Assembly: GCF_014651595.1 (NCBI RefSeq)
Contig: NZ_BMXE01000002.1
Coordinates: 372,001 to 436,000, forward strand
Length of the DNA stretch: 64,000 nt
Direction: 5' to 3'
DNA from: Pseudovibrio japonicus
GTDB taxonomy: Bacteria > Pseudomonadota > Alphaproteobacteria > Rhizobiales > Stappiaceae
The notes beneath the pieces are model-generated. The model searched no databases. It had not been told where the DNA came from and saw only the letters and a list, made by a program, of their open reading frames with translations. This document shows positions 24,414 through 33,814 of the stretch, piece by piece. The position numbers and the translations under genes were made by a program. The stretch's first letter is position 1. Every line of letters starts with the position of its first letter.

Positions 24414-25040
24414 TCAGGTGGGAACAAGCCCATCGATTGCTGTGTGCACAATCTCCTCCGGAGCTGACCAAGAATAGCTGCTGATCGTGATTAGGTTGTG
24501 CGCTATTCCGTTCAAGATACACAGCAGAAGTTCCGATTTCAGGCGCTTCACATCGGGGGCAACGTTGTCACCCAAAGCAGCTGCCAGACTGTCGCTGAGC
24601 AAGTTAAACCGTTCCAGTGTAGCGGCGTCTTCAATGAAACCGCGCACATCTGCCTGACTGATCCCCTTCGACATAAAGATCATGAAATAGTGCTGCCGGT
24701 GGTCCAGCCAATATGTGACATACCCGAGTGCCACACTATGCAGTCGCGCCAGAGGGTCAGACTCCTGCGCGGCGATCTGGTCGAGATGGTCGAATAACTC
24801 AGCAAACACCTGCGCCCAAAGCGCGCTCAGAATGTCGATCTTATTGTCGAAGTATTTGTAGAGCGTCATCACGGTGAGGTCGGCCTCTCGTGCGAGCCGG
24901 CGCATCGATACGGCCTCGTAGCCTTCCTCCTGAAACAGTCGCAATGCGCAAGCAGAGATATGGTCACGCATCTCCGCAATCTGCTCTTCACTGCGCGATG
25001 GGCGCCCTCTGGAGCGGCCTTTCGGTACTGGTGCTGTCAT
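24414..25040 (-). CDS. TetR/AcrR family regulator
   Basis: 208 aa. The DNA-binding domain reads LFQEEGYEAVSMRRLAREA...DLTVMTLYKYFDNKIDI, typical of TetR. The C-terminal domain begins with helices around LDQIAAQESDPLARLHSVALGY. It is divergent from a DUF2147 gene, with a 30 bp perfect palindrome between them, which is very likely its operator and controls both directions. The ligand is unknown. Confidence 0.9.
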   Translation of the reverse strand: MTAPVPKGRSRGRPSRSEEQIAEMRDHISACALRLFQEEGYEAVSMRRLAREADLTVMTLYKYFDNKIDILSALWAQVFAELFDHLDQIAAQESDPLARLHSVALGYVTYWLDHRQHYFMIFMSKGISQADVRGFIEDAATLERFNLLSDSLAAALGDNVAPDVKRLKSELLLCILNGIAHNLITISSYSWSAPEEIVHTAIDGLVPT

Positions 25041-25088
25041 TTCTAGTCCTTTTGCGCGCCTCGGCCGAGCCTCATTGACAGGCCCGAT

Positions 25089-25118
25089 AATTAATATATA
25101 ACGCGTTATATATTAATT
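25089..25118. promoter_or_regulatory. 30 bp perfect palindrome, TetR operator
   Basis: The half-site AATTAATATATAACG is mirrored exactly around the centre CG of ACGCGT. It lies 49 bases from the TetR start and 14 bases from the DUF2147 start, overlapping where RNA polymerase would bind. Autorepression and repression of the DUF2147 gene are inferred. Confidence 0.85.
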
Positions 25119-25131
25119 GAGGAGGTCAATC

Positions 25132-25578
25132 ATGCGCTCCTTCCTACTTATACCTTTACTACTCTATCCGCTGACGGTTGGCGGCGCCAATGCCGAAGGG
25201 GTCGACGATTTGACCGGACGCTGGCGCACTGCCCGGCATGGCGCGCTGGTTGAAATCGCCGATTGTGGCGACGGCACGCCCTGCGGCACGCTTAGCTGGG
25301 TCAGCGAGGCGATATCCGAGGGCAATACTGCGGATATCAATAACCGCAACCAAGCGCTTCGTAACAGGCCGCTGATTGGCTTGCCAATCCTCTGGGGCTT
25401 TGAGTGCATAGAAGCCGGCTGCCAAAACGGCCGGCTTTACAATCCTGAAGACGGCAAGACCTTCCACGCCCACTTGCAACTGCTTTCAAAGGCAGAATTG
25501 CGCGTGCGCGGGTGTCTTGGTCCACTGTGTCGCAGCCAGATATGGATGCGCGAAGTTGCCAGCGAGACAAAGGAGTAA
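25132..25578 (+). CDS. DUF2147 secreted protein
   Basis: 148 aa from ATG 25132, which has an excellent AGGAGG site seven bases upstream; an in-frame TTG at 25117 is inside the operator and unlikely. A signal peptide (MRSFLLIPLLLYPLTVGGANA) precedes the DUF2147 core: LTGRWRT opening, CGDGTPCGTLSW, a GLPILWGF strand and final RVRGCLGPLCRSQIW. The family is a small periplasmic beta-barrel-like domain of unknown role. It is co-directional with the next small membrane protein. Confidence 0.88.
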   Translation: MRSFLLIPLLLYPLTVGGANAEGVDDLTGRWRTARHGALVEIADCGDGTPCGTLSWVSEAISEGNTADINNRNQALRNRPLIGLPILWGFECIEAGCQNGRLYNPEDGKTFHAHLQLLSKAELRVRGCLGPLCRSQIWMREVASETKE

Positions 25579-25584
25579 CTCACT

Positions 25585-26022
25585 ATGACAACTACGATTG
25601 ATTCAACTGAGATAGCCAGACACGAACTCAACATTATTCGCGCCTTTTTTCTGATTTCAGCGCTGTGGAATTTTGCTGGTGCCTTTCCTGGACTTTTGGA
25701 CAGCGCCGGGATGTTTGAACGCGAATTTGGTCGCGAATTGGTTGATCCGGTGATGATCGCAGTTTATCGCGGCGCATGGGGAACCGCGCTGCTTTATGGG
25801 TTTGGTTTTCTCGCGGTCGCCTATAACCCGATGCGCCATACCGTCGTGGTGATGATGGGCGGGCTGGGCAAGGCGCTTTTTGCTCTCAACCTTGGTGTAA
25901 TGTACCTGAACGGCTGGACATCTGAGTTTGCTTTAGTAGTTATTGGCGGCGACGTCGTCTTTGTTCTGCTATTTGTTATCTATTTCTTACGTTTGCGGTA
26001 CCACGGCCATGCCTTGATCTGA
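25585..26022 (+). CDS. Small four-helix membrane protein
   Basis: 145 aa, starting six bases after the DUF2147 stop and so in the same operon. Hydrophobic segments lie at about residues 20-40, 60-80, 85-110 and 115-140. The family is not named here. Expected in the inner membrane and co-regulated by the TetR repressor. Confidence 0.75.
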   Translation: MTTTIDSTEIARHELNIIRAFFLISALWNFAGAFPGLLDSAGMFEREFGRELVDPVMIAVYRGAWGTALLYGFGFLAVAYNPMRHTVVVMMGGLGKALFALNLGVMYLNGWTSEFALVVIGGDVVFVLLFVIYFLRLRYHGHALI

Positions 26023-26149
26023 AGGCAAGCCTCTTGTCTTCGTGTAGTAGGTCGCTGAAACCCTTGTGACAGTCTGCTGGATTTTTGGCAGCAGACTTTG
26101 TCCGTCAGTGGCGCGTTATGGATAGGGCGATTGAATTGAATATGGGAGA

Positions 26150-26262
26150 GCCTGTTGTAACGTTTCGCCTGGGCTTCAAAACTTAGAAAACCACTCCAGC
26201 ACATCTCTCATTGCGCTGACAAGCTTTGCAACAGGCCCGGCAAGGCGTCAAACCCGCGACAG
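26150..26262. mobile_element. Cluster of IS6-type terminus remnants
   Basis: GCCTGTTGTAACGTTT (from 26150) faces AAGCTTTGCAACAGGCC (26221-26237), both like IS6 ends. Immediately after, GGCAAGGCGTCAAACCCGCGACAGAGC resembles the inner end sequence of the IS at 12778. No coding remnant lies between. This fills most of the 350 bp between the membrane protein and the symporter gene. Confidence 0.5.
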
Positions 26263-26373
26263 AGCGCTTAATTGTAATCCGCGATTTCTATGGATAGGCA
26301 ACTGCTACTTGTAGGCATATCACGGTTGAGAATTTTCTACGTATTCTCTTAACTTTGCCGCGAGGAAAATCTG

Positions 26374-27843
26374 ATGCGGGGCTCTGCCACCTTATTCAAT
26401 GTCTGTGAAGATAATTCGGTTGCCTCCAAGCATGTTTCGCTGGGACTCAAGCTTATTCATGGCATCGGTGCAGCCCCGTTCGGCATAAAGAACAGTGGTT
26501 TCAGTTATTTCCTGCTTCTATTTTATTCGCAGGTGATCGGACTGGATCCGGCGCTGGTCGGGCTAGCCATTACCATTTCGCTGGTGTTTGATGCCATCAG
26601 CGATCCTCTGATTGGCTATTGGTCTGACAATCTCAAATCCCGCTGGGGACGCCGTCATCCTTTTATGTACGCCTCCCTGCTGCCTCTTCCAATTTCCTAC
26701 TATCTTCTTTGGTCGCCCCCTCAGGACTGGTCGCAGATCCAGTTGTTCTGGTATGCCACCATTCTTGCAATACTGGTCCGCACTGCTATCACGCTCTATG
26801 AAACTCCAAGTACAGCCCTTACACCGGAGCTAAGTACCAACTATGAAGAGCGGAGCAGCATAATCGGCTTACGACACTTGTGCGGTTGGTTCGGCGCGTA
26901 CTCGATGACTGCAATCAGTTTCTTGCTGTTGTTTCCTGCTTTCGTAACACCTCAGATCAGTGATGGGCGGTTCAATCCGAAAGCCTATGAGATTTATGGG
27001 CTTGTCGCTGCCATTGTCATGTTTGTATGTATGTCGCTGGCAACATTGGGCACGCAAGGAAAGGTTCCCGACCTTGACAGATCGCGGTCTCACCGAAATC
27101 CGCTTTCGATGCGCAAGGTGTTCTCGGACCTTCGCGAGACGCTCGTAGACCGGTCATTCGTCAGCTTGTTCATGTGCGCCTTACTAGGCGCAATTGCCAC
27201 CGGTCTTGCTGCTGCCCTTACTTTCTATTTTATGACTTATTTCTGGGAGTTTAGTTCCAAACAACTGGCGGCTTATGTCCTTGGTGGCTTTGTTTCAGCC
27301 TGCATCGGCTTTTTGCTGGCCCCTAGGGTCACGAAGCTCATCGGTAAGAAACGCGGTGCTATGCTAGTTGGATTGGTAGCATTTATCGGTTACCCGATGC
27401 CGATTTTACTGCGTGTGGCTGGTGCGTTGCCCAACAATAACAGTCCCTATATTTTCTGGGTGGTCTGGATTAGCGCTATTGTCGACATCGGATTGCAGGT
27501 TTGCTTCCAGATCTTAATTGCCTCGATGATGGCAGATCTTGTGGAACACTGTGAGTTGAAAACCGGTCGGCGTTCAGAAGGGGTATTTGCCTCCTCAATC
27601 ACCTTCATCAAGAAATGTGTGCAAGGGGTTGGCACCATGGCGGGTTCCTTCATTTTGGTGCTGGTCTCGTTCCCCAAAACAGCGCGCCCCGGCGAGGTTC
27701 CACAAGAAACCTTGATGACCATGGGCCTTTATTACAGTTTCGGTCTTATCTGCATAACCATGCTCTCGTTAGTCGCCCTTTCGTTTTACCGAATAGACAG
27801 AGCGACACACGAACAAAACCTGCAAAAGCTCGGCTTCATTTGA
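26374..27843 (+). CDS. GPH-family sugar:cation symporter (MFS)
   Basis: 489 aa with about twelve hydrophobic helices. The loop signature DPLIGYWSDNLKSRWGRRHPF is characteristic of the glycoside-pentoside-hexuronide group, as are the KKRGAM loop and the late DLVEHCELKTGRRSEGVF segment. It imports a sugar or glycoside with Na+ or H+; the substrate cannot be told. It stands alone with no adjacent glycosidase. GAGGAAAA lies about six bases before the ATG. Confidence 0.88.
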   Translation: MRGSATLFNVCEDNSVASKHVSLGLKLIHGIGAAPFGIKNSGFSYFLLLFYSQVIGLDPALVGLAITISLVFDAISDPLIGYWSDNLKSRWGRRHPFMYASLLPLPISYYLLWSPPQDWSQIQLFWYATILAILVRTAITLYETPSTALTPELSTNYEERSSIIGLRHLCGWFGAYSMTAISFLLLFPAFVTPQISDGRFNPKAYEIYGLVAAIVMFVCMSLATLGTQGKVPDLDRSRSHRNPLSMRKVFSDLRETLVDRSFVSLFMCALLGAIATGLAAALTFYFMTYFWEFSSKQLAAYVLGGFVSACIGFLLAPRVTKLIGKKRGAMLVGLVAFIGYPMPILLRVAGALPNNNSPYIFWVVWISAIVDIGLQVCFQILIASMMADLVEHCELKTGRRSEGVFASSITFIKKCVQGVGTMAGSFILVLVSFPKTARPGEVPQETLMTMGLYYSFGLICITMLSLVALSFYRIDRATHEQNLQKLGFI

Positions 27844-28257
27844 GTTAACCACAGACGCGACAAGGACAGCTTGCTCATGCATAAGAGCCAGTCATTCGCT
27901 GTTCTTTGGAGAACACCGAGAAGTTTCGGCCGTTAACAATTGGTACATTGACCGGCGCTGTTACATTGACATCGACGCCTAATGGACAGGTTGGGCTTTT
28001 GAATAGCGGAGTTATTGTTCGGGAAAGCGTGTCACCGTTTGCGCGCCTTTACGTAGGCGTGTTCATGGAACAAAGGGTGGGCTCTTACTCTGCTGTCAGA
28101 GTACACCCGAATTCGGAAACACACGTCCTGCTGCTACCGGCTGGCCTTCGGTTGTTTTTCTGTGGAAAACATGCAATACTTGCTTTTGATAAATTGACAA
28201 AAGTTTACCCAAGTAAAGCAAGAGGTGCGAAAAAGCACCCGTGGTATGGCAGAGGCA
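27844..28257. other. Gene-free stretch before glycosyltransferase cluster
   Basis: About 410 bp. A 126-codon plus-strand frame runs through it, but it has poor coding character and overlaps the start of the next gene, so I do not call it. It presumably holds the cluster promoter. Confidence 0.5.
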
Positions 28258-29343
28258 ATGAAAATCGCCGTTATTCTTCCGCCTAGGTTTGTCTTCGACC
28301 AGAATAAGCCCAACTCGATCGAGACTGTTGTCAGGACCATCAACAGCGGGAGCCGCTTTCTTGAGTCCTTGAGCATTGTGTGTGATGAAGGAGCTGATAC
28401 GGGCACTGATTTTCATACGATCAAGGTACCCGCCTATCGCGACAGGTCCTCTCGGTTTAAAGCCATTCGTGCTGTGCTGGAAGAGCTGAGGCCGGATTTT
28501 CTGGAAATCCATCAGCATGCACCAACCGGCTATCAGCTAGTGTCGCGACTTGGCGCGACTCCGAGTGTCTTTTACCGTCACAACGTAGTCAGAATGCCAA
28601 GAAACTTCATCACCAAGTGGCGACACCAGCGCCGCTACGCCGCATTTGACGCACACCTGTTCGTCAGTGACTTCGCGCGGCGCACCTTTACAAGGGCCTT
28701 TCCCAAGTTTAGGGAAAGCAGCTTTGCTGTTCCAAACCCCATCGCATTGGAGCAGTGGTCGGCCCCGGATATTCCTAAGGAAAATATCATTGCGTTCGCA
28801 GGCCGGGCTGCACCAGAGAAGGGTATCGCCCAGTTAGCTCAGGCCCTCGTGCCGATCCTGAAAGACAACCCTTCCTGGAAGGCAGAATTGGCTCTTGGGT
28901 GCTGGGATAAACACAAGGAGTGGACGGAAGAAGTCACCAGCTGCCTCACACCGCTCAATGAGCAATGCATTCTCCACCGCGACCTCCCGTTGTCAGACGT
29001 CAAGCGCGTGCTCCAGCGCAGCAAAATCGCTGTGGTGCCGTCGGTTTGGCATGAACCGTTCGGCCTTGCTGCTATCGAAGCCCATGCTGCAGGTTGTGCG
29101 GTCGTTTCTTCCGGCAGGGGTGGGCTACGCGAGGCCAGCGGCGGCCATGCCATCTACCTGAAAGACGTGACTGCTGCGGAGATTGCCAGCGCTTTGAACG
29201 ACCTCATTGGCGCACCTGATCGTCTGAAAAGCCTTGCTGAATCAGGCCTCGAATTCACCCGTACGCACCACAACGTAGAGGTGAGGGCGAACCAGTTGGA
29301 TACGATCCGTCAGATCATTGTTGAAAATTGCCACAGGCCCTGA
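28258..29343 (+). CDS. Glycosyltransferase family 4
   Basis: About 361 aa from ATG 28258 (MKIAVILPPRFVF), with AGAGG just upstream; a GTG 11 codons earlier is possible. It has the GT-B organisation: an N-terminal acceptor domain, then FAGRAAPEKGIAQLAQAL and the donor-site motif VVPSVWHEPFGLAAIEAHAAGCAVVSS containing the GT4 E-x7-E pair. It transfers a sugar from a nucleotide-sugar donor, probably to LPS or another surface glycan, given that three related genes follow in the same direction. Confidence 0.9.
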   Translation: MKIAVILPPRFVFDQNKPNSIETVVRTINSGSRFLESLSIVCDEGADTGTDFHTIKVPAYRDRSSRFKAIRAVLEELRPDFLEIHQHAPTGYQLVSRLGATPSVFYRHNVVRMPRNFITKWRHQRRYAAFDAHLFVSDFARRTFTRAFPKFRESSFAVPNPIALEQWSAPDIPKENIIAFAGRAAPEKGIAQLAQALVPILKDNPSWKAELALGCWDKHKEWTEEVTSCLTPLNEQCILHRDLPLSDVKRVLQRSKIAVVPSVWHEPFGLAAIEAHAAGCAVVSSGRGGLREASGGHAIYLKDVTAAEIASALNDLIGAPDRLKSLAESGLEFTRTHHNVEVRANQLDTIRQIIVENCHRP

Positions 29344-29366
29344 CAACCAGACTAGGAAACCCATTC

Positions 29367-30557
29367 ATGTTCCATCGGCTTACATTGCTGGAGAAACTGG
29401 TCTCCTTCCCACTAAGGGCCATCTCCTATCTGTTTATTTTTGATGGGCAGAGCCGACGCGAATTCGCCTATCACTACTGTAAGATTTTTATCTCTCGGCA
29501 AAGCTTTGCTTCTCTCTCAAAGCTGCGCAAGATGATTCTTCTGGAAGGAGAACGTAGCGCCATCATTGCTGAACCTACTGACTTCCATGGTGAAGTTCTA
29601 CTTGGGCTGACAAACTACTATGTGGACATGGACTTCAAGCAAATCATAGTGCTTGTCACACCCAAACAATACGAGCGTCTGGAAGGGGCGATCGTTCACC
29701 ACCCTAACGTGATCGTGTTTCCACTGGATGAGATCTTTTTCAATCATGTTTTCAGACTTCGAAATCTAAAAGTTGACAGCTATTTCTTGACGACACTCGT
29801 TTTCAGAACTTTTTCCCTGAAGAGGTACTGCAAAGGTAATCCGCATTTTGCAGAACGAGTGTGCGGGATCGTTCACACACTCAAAGAGGCTACAAGGCCA
29901 GAAATAGACAATCTTCTCAAAAGTCAAAGAGCCTTTTTGCTGAACAACTACAGCTCTGACGAGGGATTGAAGGAAGTCAACACCAGTTACTTTCATCGAC
30001 AAAACAAACAACATGCAAGGCAGCAGGGTGATAAGCTCCGATTTATATCCGTAGGAATACGGAATAAAAAAGACCTATTTAACGCCTTCAGAGCTGTACT
30101 GAGAGTACACTCGGACGCCGAGCTTGTGCTCATTGCGCGATTACAACCACATATCCCACCGGATCTAGTGTCCAATATCCACTGCCAAGCAGACAAAGGT
30201 TATGACGTCCTGTTTGAAGAGGTCCAGTCCAGCCGTTTTATTCTTGCCCTGCTGGACAGCAAAGAAGACGCAGACTTGCCCTTCCTGCGTAAAGATCGCT
30301 CGAAATCTTCCGGCAGCGCCCAGCTCGCTTTGGGCTTGAACCGTCCCATGATCATCGAGGAGGCCTTTGCCAAGTGTTATGGCTTCACGGCAGAAAACGC
30401 TGTTCTTTATCCCGTCGGAGGGCTGAAAGGTGCCTTGATGCAGGCTGCCAACATGTCGGAGGAGGCATACAGCGCAATGCAAACCGAACTCTCTAAGCTA
30501 TCTGAAGAGAAGAAGGTCCGCGCTTTGGAAAGTCTAACGTATGCAACAAGAAACTAG
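29367..30557 (+). CDS. Unknown protein in glycosyltransferase cluster, possible GT-B enzyme
   Basis: About 396 aa from ATG 29367 (AGGAAA eight bases upstream). It is not firmly recognised. The N-terminal half is hydrophobic-basic. The C-terminal half (RFISVGIRNKKDLFNAFRAVLRVHSDAELVLIARLQ, later SSGSAQLALGLNRPMIIEEAFAKCYGF) has the rhythm of the donor domain of GT-B glycosyltransferases. It overlaps the following GT8 gene by 17 bases, so it belongs to the cluster operon. A glycan-assembly role is inferred. Confidence 0.75.
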   Translation: MFHRLTLLEKLVSFPLRAISYLFIFDGQSRREFAYHYCKIFISRQSFASLSKLRKMILLEGERSAIIAEPTDFHGEVLLGLTNYYVDMDFKQIIVLVTPKQYERLEGAIVHHPNVIVFPLDEIFFNHVFRLRNLKVDSYFLTTLVFRTFSLKRYCKGNPHFAERVCGIVHTLKEATRPEIDNLLKSQRAFLLNNYSSDEGLKEVNTSYFHRQNKQHARQQGDKLRFISVGIRNKKDLFNAFRAVLRVHSDAELVLIARLQPHIPPDLVSNIHCQADKGYDVLFEEVQSSRFILALLDSKEDADLPFLRKDRSKSSGSAQLALGLNRPMIIEEAFAKCYGFTAENAVLYPVGGLKGALMQAANMSEEAYSAMQTELSKLSEEKKVRALESLTYATRN

Positions 30558-31572
30558 CATACCTATCGTTTTTGCCTTTGACGACGGCTTTGCTTTGCCT
30601 GGCTCGATTGCCATTGCATCTCTGGTGCAGGCTGCGAAGACAATAACTCGCTATGACATCTATGTTCTACATGATGGTTTGCCCAAAGATACACGGGATA
30701 AACTTGCACAAATTGTGGAGGGGACAGCTCATCAGCTCACATTCCATCATCTGGATCAGGACGTCATTCGGGATGCGCCCACCTCCAAGAATTGGCCCGC
30801 AATTGTCTATGCGCGGCTCTTCATTCCTAAAATGTTTCCCCAGTTTGACAAGGTTATCTACTCCGATGTGGACGTCCTGTTCAAATGTGACCTGACTGCT
30901 TTATTCAACGAAGATCTGGAGGGTTATCACATTGCGGCGGTTCCGGCGGAGACAATGGGGCAAGCCTTTCGCCTACATCAACGGTTGGATGGATACCAAA
31001 ATAAAAGTATTTTCATGTCCGGCCTCATCATCTTCAACACACCCGCTATTTTAGCAGACGATCTCTGTGACAAGATGGGGGCACTGGCAAACCAATATGG
31101 TGACCAGCTCAAGATGTTCGACTTAGAACTGATGAATCTGGCCTTTTCAAAGATCAAACCAATCGCGATAGACTATTGTGTCTTGGAATGGCTGCTATCC
31201 GAAACACCGACATCCGCTGCAGAATGGCAAATGCTCGTGCAAACCCACGGCGAAGAGGCTTTGGAGTGTGCCATTCAGGCCCCCAAAATCGTCCACTATG
31301 CGGGTCATCTGATAAAAGTCTGGGACCGAACAGAGCAGCCAGAGGACTACCTTCGTTATGTAAAGCGCTCACCTTTTGCTTTTCGCTGGAAGCAGGTGGC
31401 CGCCAGGAAAGCTGAGGTACAGCGCCATTTATGGTTCTACACCTTGCTTTCAAAGGTTCATCCACTCCGGAGAAAGCGACATGATTTGCGTGGAGTATTA
31501 AAGCAAATAAGGGTTGATCAACAGGCCAAGGCGTGGGCTACACGAAAGCTAGGTGGTTCTTCCTTGTCTTAG
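30541..31572 (+). CDS. Glycosyltransferase family 8
   Basis: 343 aa. The opening PIVFAFDDGFALPGSIAIASL and the metal-binding DxD in VIYSDVDVLF are diagnostic of the GT8 (LPS galactosyl/glucosyltransferase) group. A later segment HYAGHLIKVWD is the usual C-terminal HxxGxxKPW-like motif, though here KVW replaces KPW. It is a retaining transferase using UDP-sugar and Mn2+. Likely part of LPS core or surface glycan assembly with its neighbours. Confidence 0.9.
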   Translation: MQQETSIPIVFAFDDGFALPGSIAIASLVQAAKTITRYDIYVLHDGLPKDTRDKLAQIVEGTAHQLTFHHLDQDVIRDAPTSKNWPAIVYARLFIPKMFPQFDKVIYSDVDVLFKCDLTALFNEDLEGYHIAAVPAETMGQAFRLHQRLDGYQNKSIFMSGLIIFNTPAILADDLCDKMGALANQYGDQLKMFDLELMNLAFSKIKPIAIDYCVLEWLLSETPTSAAEWQMLVQTHGEEALECAIQAPKIVHYAGHLIKVWDRTEQPEDYLRYVKRSPFAFRWKQVAARKAEVQRHLWFYTLLSKVHPLRRKRHDLRGVLKQIRVDQQAKAWATRKLGGSSLS

Positions 31573-31816
31573 GCGCCAAGGGGCATCAACGGGGATGAGA
31601 GTATGCAAGCCAAGTCGTTGATCTGATCGGATACAGACCAAGTTCTTACCTCACACTTTCAGAGGGAACCTCTGAAAAACCTCTAAGCGGTGAAGTAATA
31701 CAAAAAGTTCTCTTTATAGAAACCTAAGCACTGTATCAAACTCGTTTGTAATAAGTTAGAAGGCTGGGTTGTAGAACCTCGCCAAGTAGTCAGAGTTTAT
31801 CCTAAAGAGCATCCCC

Positions 31817-32605
31817 GTGAAAAAGATACCGGTATCTGCATTCATTATCACAAAAAATGAGGAAGACAGGGTTCTATCGGCCATCAACAGCGTAAAAGAA
31901 TGGGTGGATGAGGTCATTGTTGTCGACTCAGGATCGAGCGATCGCACTGTTCCCATTGCAGAAGAAGCTGGGGCAAAAGTATACTTTAATGAATGGGATG
32001 GTTACGGAAAACAAAAGCGTTTTGCAGAAGACCTGTGCCGGAATACCTGGCTTCTCAACATTGATGCAGATGAAGAAGTTACCCCTGCGCTCGCAGAGGA
32101 GATGACCAGGCTCTTTGCTCCTACGCCGCCTGAAGACATCTACAAAGTCCATATTGTGGACGTGTTCCCGCATGAAAAACACCCGGCGAAATGGGCGTAT
32201 GGGTACTGGCAGTATCGCCTTTATGACAAAGACAAAGGGCGTTTCTCTGACTCCCCGGTCCATGACACTGTAAGGCCCTATGAAGGCGCAAAGATCGTTA
32301 AGTTGAAGGGCAAGGTTGGCCACCGCTCGCAGCGATCTATTCAGTTCACTGTCGAAAAGCTTAACCGCTACTCTGATATGCAGGTTCAGGACTTGGTTCA
32401 CCGAGGACGGAAACTCTCTAGTCTCCGGCTCATAACAGAATTCCCGATTGCCTTTTTAAAGAGTTACTTCATCAGACGAAGTTTTTTATACGGCTGGTGG
32501 GGGCTCGTTATCGCCTACAATCACGCGTACTCACGATTTGTACGTGTGGCGAAATACTATGAAAAACAGATTACGAGTAAATCGTCTACTCCCCCTCAGA
32601 AATGA
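31817..32605 (+). CDS. Glycosyltransferase family 2 (WaaE/KdtX-like)
   Basis: 262 aa, GTG start at 31817. The GT-A start PVSAFIITKNEEDRVLSAINSV, then EVIVVDSGSSDRT and NIDADEEV (the DxD-like site), match the short GT2 enzymes that add glucose to the LPS inner core. The C-terminal basic helix (SYFIRRSFLYGWWG) suggests membrane association. It follows the GT8 gene after 244 bp without a gene, so it may have its own promoter. Confidence 0.9.
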   Translation: MKKIPVSAFIITKNEEDRVLSAINSVKEWVDEVIVVDSGSSDRTVPIAEEAGAKVYFNEWDGYGKQKRFAEDLCRNTWLLNIDADEEVTPALAEEMTRLFAPTPPEDIYKVHIVDVFPHEKHPAKWAYGYWQYRLYDKDKGRFSDSPVHDTVRPYEGAKIVKLKGKVGHRSQRSIQFTVEKLNRYSDMQVQDLVHRGRKLSSLRLITEFPIAFLKSYFIRRSFLYGWWGLVIAYNHAYSRFVRVAKYYEKQITSKSSTPPQK

Positions 32606-32715
32606 AGGCGGAAGATATCCGCAAAAGCAAACAGCCAGAGGACCACGGGTACCACGACCACCAAAGGGTGGAAGGTAAGAGCTTTGCCCACAACCAACAT
32701 AATTACAAACGAAAA

Positions 32716-32742
32716 CAGGCGCACTTTTTCCCAGTGCGCCTG
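32716..32742 (-). terminator. Rho-independent terminator of choXWV
   Basis: Arms CAGGCGCAC and GTGCGCCTG (9 bp perfect, 9-base loop). On the minus strand they are followed by TTTTCGTTT, and they lie 29 bases past the choV stop. Confidence 0.85.
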
Positions 32743-32770
32743 TTGATAGAATCGTTAATTCTTGTTGATG

Positions 32771-33814
32771 CTAGACGAAGCAGTCCATGATTTCTTGCTC
32801 GCGAATGATTCCGACTGCCTGATCACCGCGGTAAACGGCGATTGGGCCAGCGCTGCTGCGTTTCATCTCGATCACACTGCGGATGACCTGCTTTGCTGTA
32901 CATCTTGGCATCTGCTCTATACCGGCAATCAGATCAGGACTGACAGCGCTGAGATCTGACATGATGTCCTCTGCGTGCAGAACATTCAGTGGGTTCATGT
33001 GAGCAACGAAGGATTCGACGTACTCATCCACCGGGTTCTTCACGATCTCCTGCGGCGTACCAATCTGAACCACATGACCGCCTTCCATGATGGCTATACG
33101 GTTGCCGATCTTGGCTGCTTCGTCGAGGTCATGGCTCACGAACACGATGGTTCTGTGCAGCTTTTCCTGAAGGTCCAGCAGCTCATCCTGCAAGTGGCTG
33201 CGGATGAGGGGGTCCAGCGCGGAAAACGGCTCGTCCATTAGCAGGACTGGTGCGTCGGTTGCAAAGGCGCGCGCCAGGCCGACACGCTGCTGCATACCGC
33301 CAGACAGCTCATGCACGTATTTATCACCCCAGCCGCCCAGGCCGACGAGTTCCAACTGTTCTTCGACTTGCTCCAGACGCTTGGCCTTTGAAACGCCGGA
33401 GAGCTCAAGACCAAAGCCTACATTGTCACGAACTGTGCGCCATGGCAGCAGACCGAACTGCTGGAATACCATCGCAACGCGCTCGCGGCGTAGTTTGCGC
33501 AGGCGGGACGAGGAGCAAGTGGTTGGATTGACCTGTTCGTCATTATCAGCAACGAGAATTTCGCCGCGGCTGATCTTGTTGAGGCCGTTGATGGCGCGGA
33601 GCAGGGTGGATTTACCAGAACCAGACAGACCCATAAGAACGAGAAGCTCGCCCTGCTGGATGTCAAAGGTTGCGTTCGCGACGCCAACCAGCTGGCCAGT
33701 TTGCTCCTGAATTTCTGCGCGGGTTTTGCCGGCATCAATCAGGGGCAGCGCTGCATTCGGTTTATCACCAAAAACAATGGAAAGGTTTTTGAAGGAAACA
33801 ACAGGTTTGGTCAT
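32771..33814 (-). CDS. choV: Choline/glycine betaine ABC transporter ATP-binding protein
   Basis: 347 aa. Walker A GLSGSGKST, signature LSGGMQQRVGLARA and Walker B VLLMDEPFSALD are complete. The C-terminal 80 residues form a CBS-like regulatory region, as in ProV/OpuAA-type ATPases. It powers choline uptake with the permease and binding protein encoded upstream. Its ATG overlaps the permease stop by one base. Choline rather than proline betaine is inferred from the adjoining bet genes. Confidence 0.93.
   Translation of the reverse strand: MTKPVVSFKNLSIVFGDKPNAALPLIDAGKTRAEIQEQTGQLVGVANATFDIQQGELLVLMGLSGSGKSTLLRAINGLNKISRGEILVADNDEQVNPTTCSSSRLRKLRRERVAMVFQQFGLLPWRTVRDNVGFGLELSGVSKAKRLEQVEEQLELVGLGGWGDKYVHELSGGMQQRVGLARAFATDAPVLLMDEPFSALDPLIRSHLQDELLDLQEKLHRTIVFVSHDLDEAAKIGNRIAIMEGGHVVQIGTPQEIVKNPVDEYVESFVAHMNPLNVLHAEDIMSDLSAVSPDLIAGIEQMPRCTAKQVIRSVIEMKRSSAGPIAVYRGDQAVGIIREQEIMDCFV

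Noticed and set aside
27906-28286. 126-codon plus-strand frame before the GT4 gene
   Set aside because: Poor coding character, no ribosome-binding site and overlap with the GT4 start.
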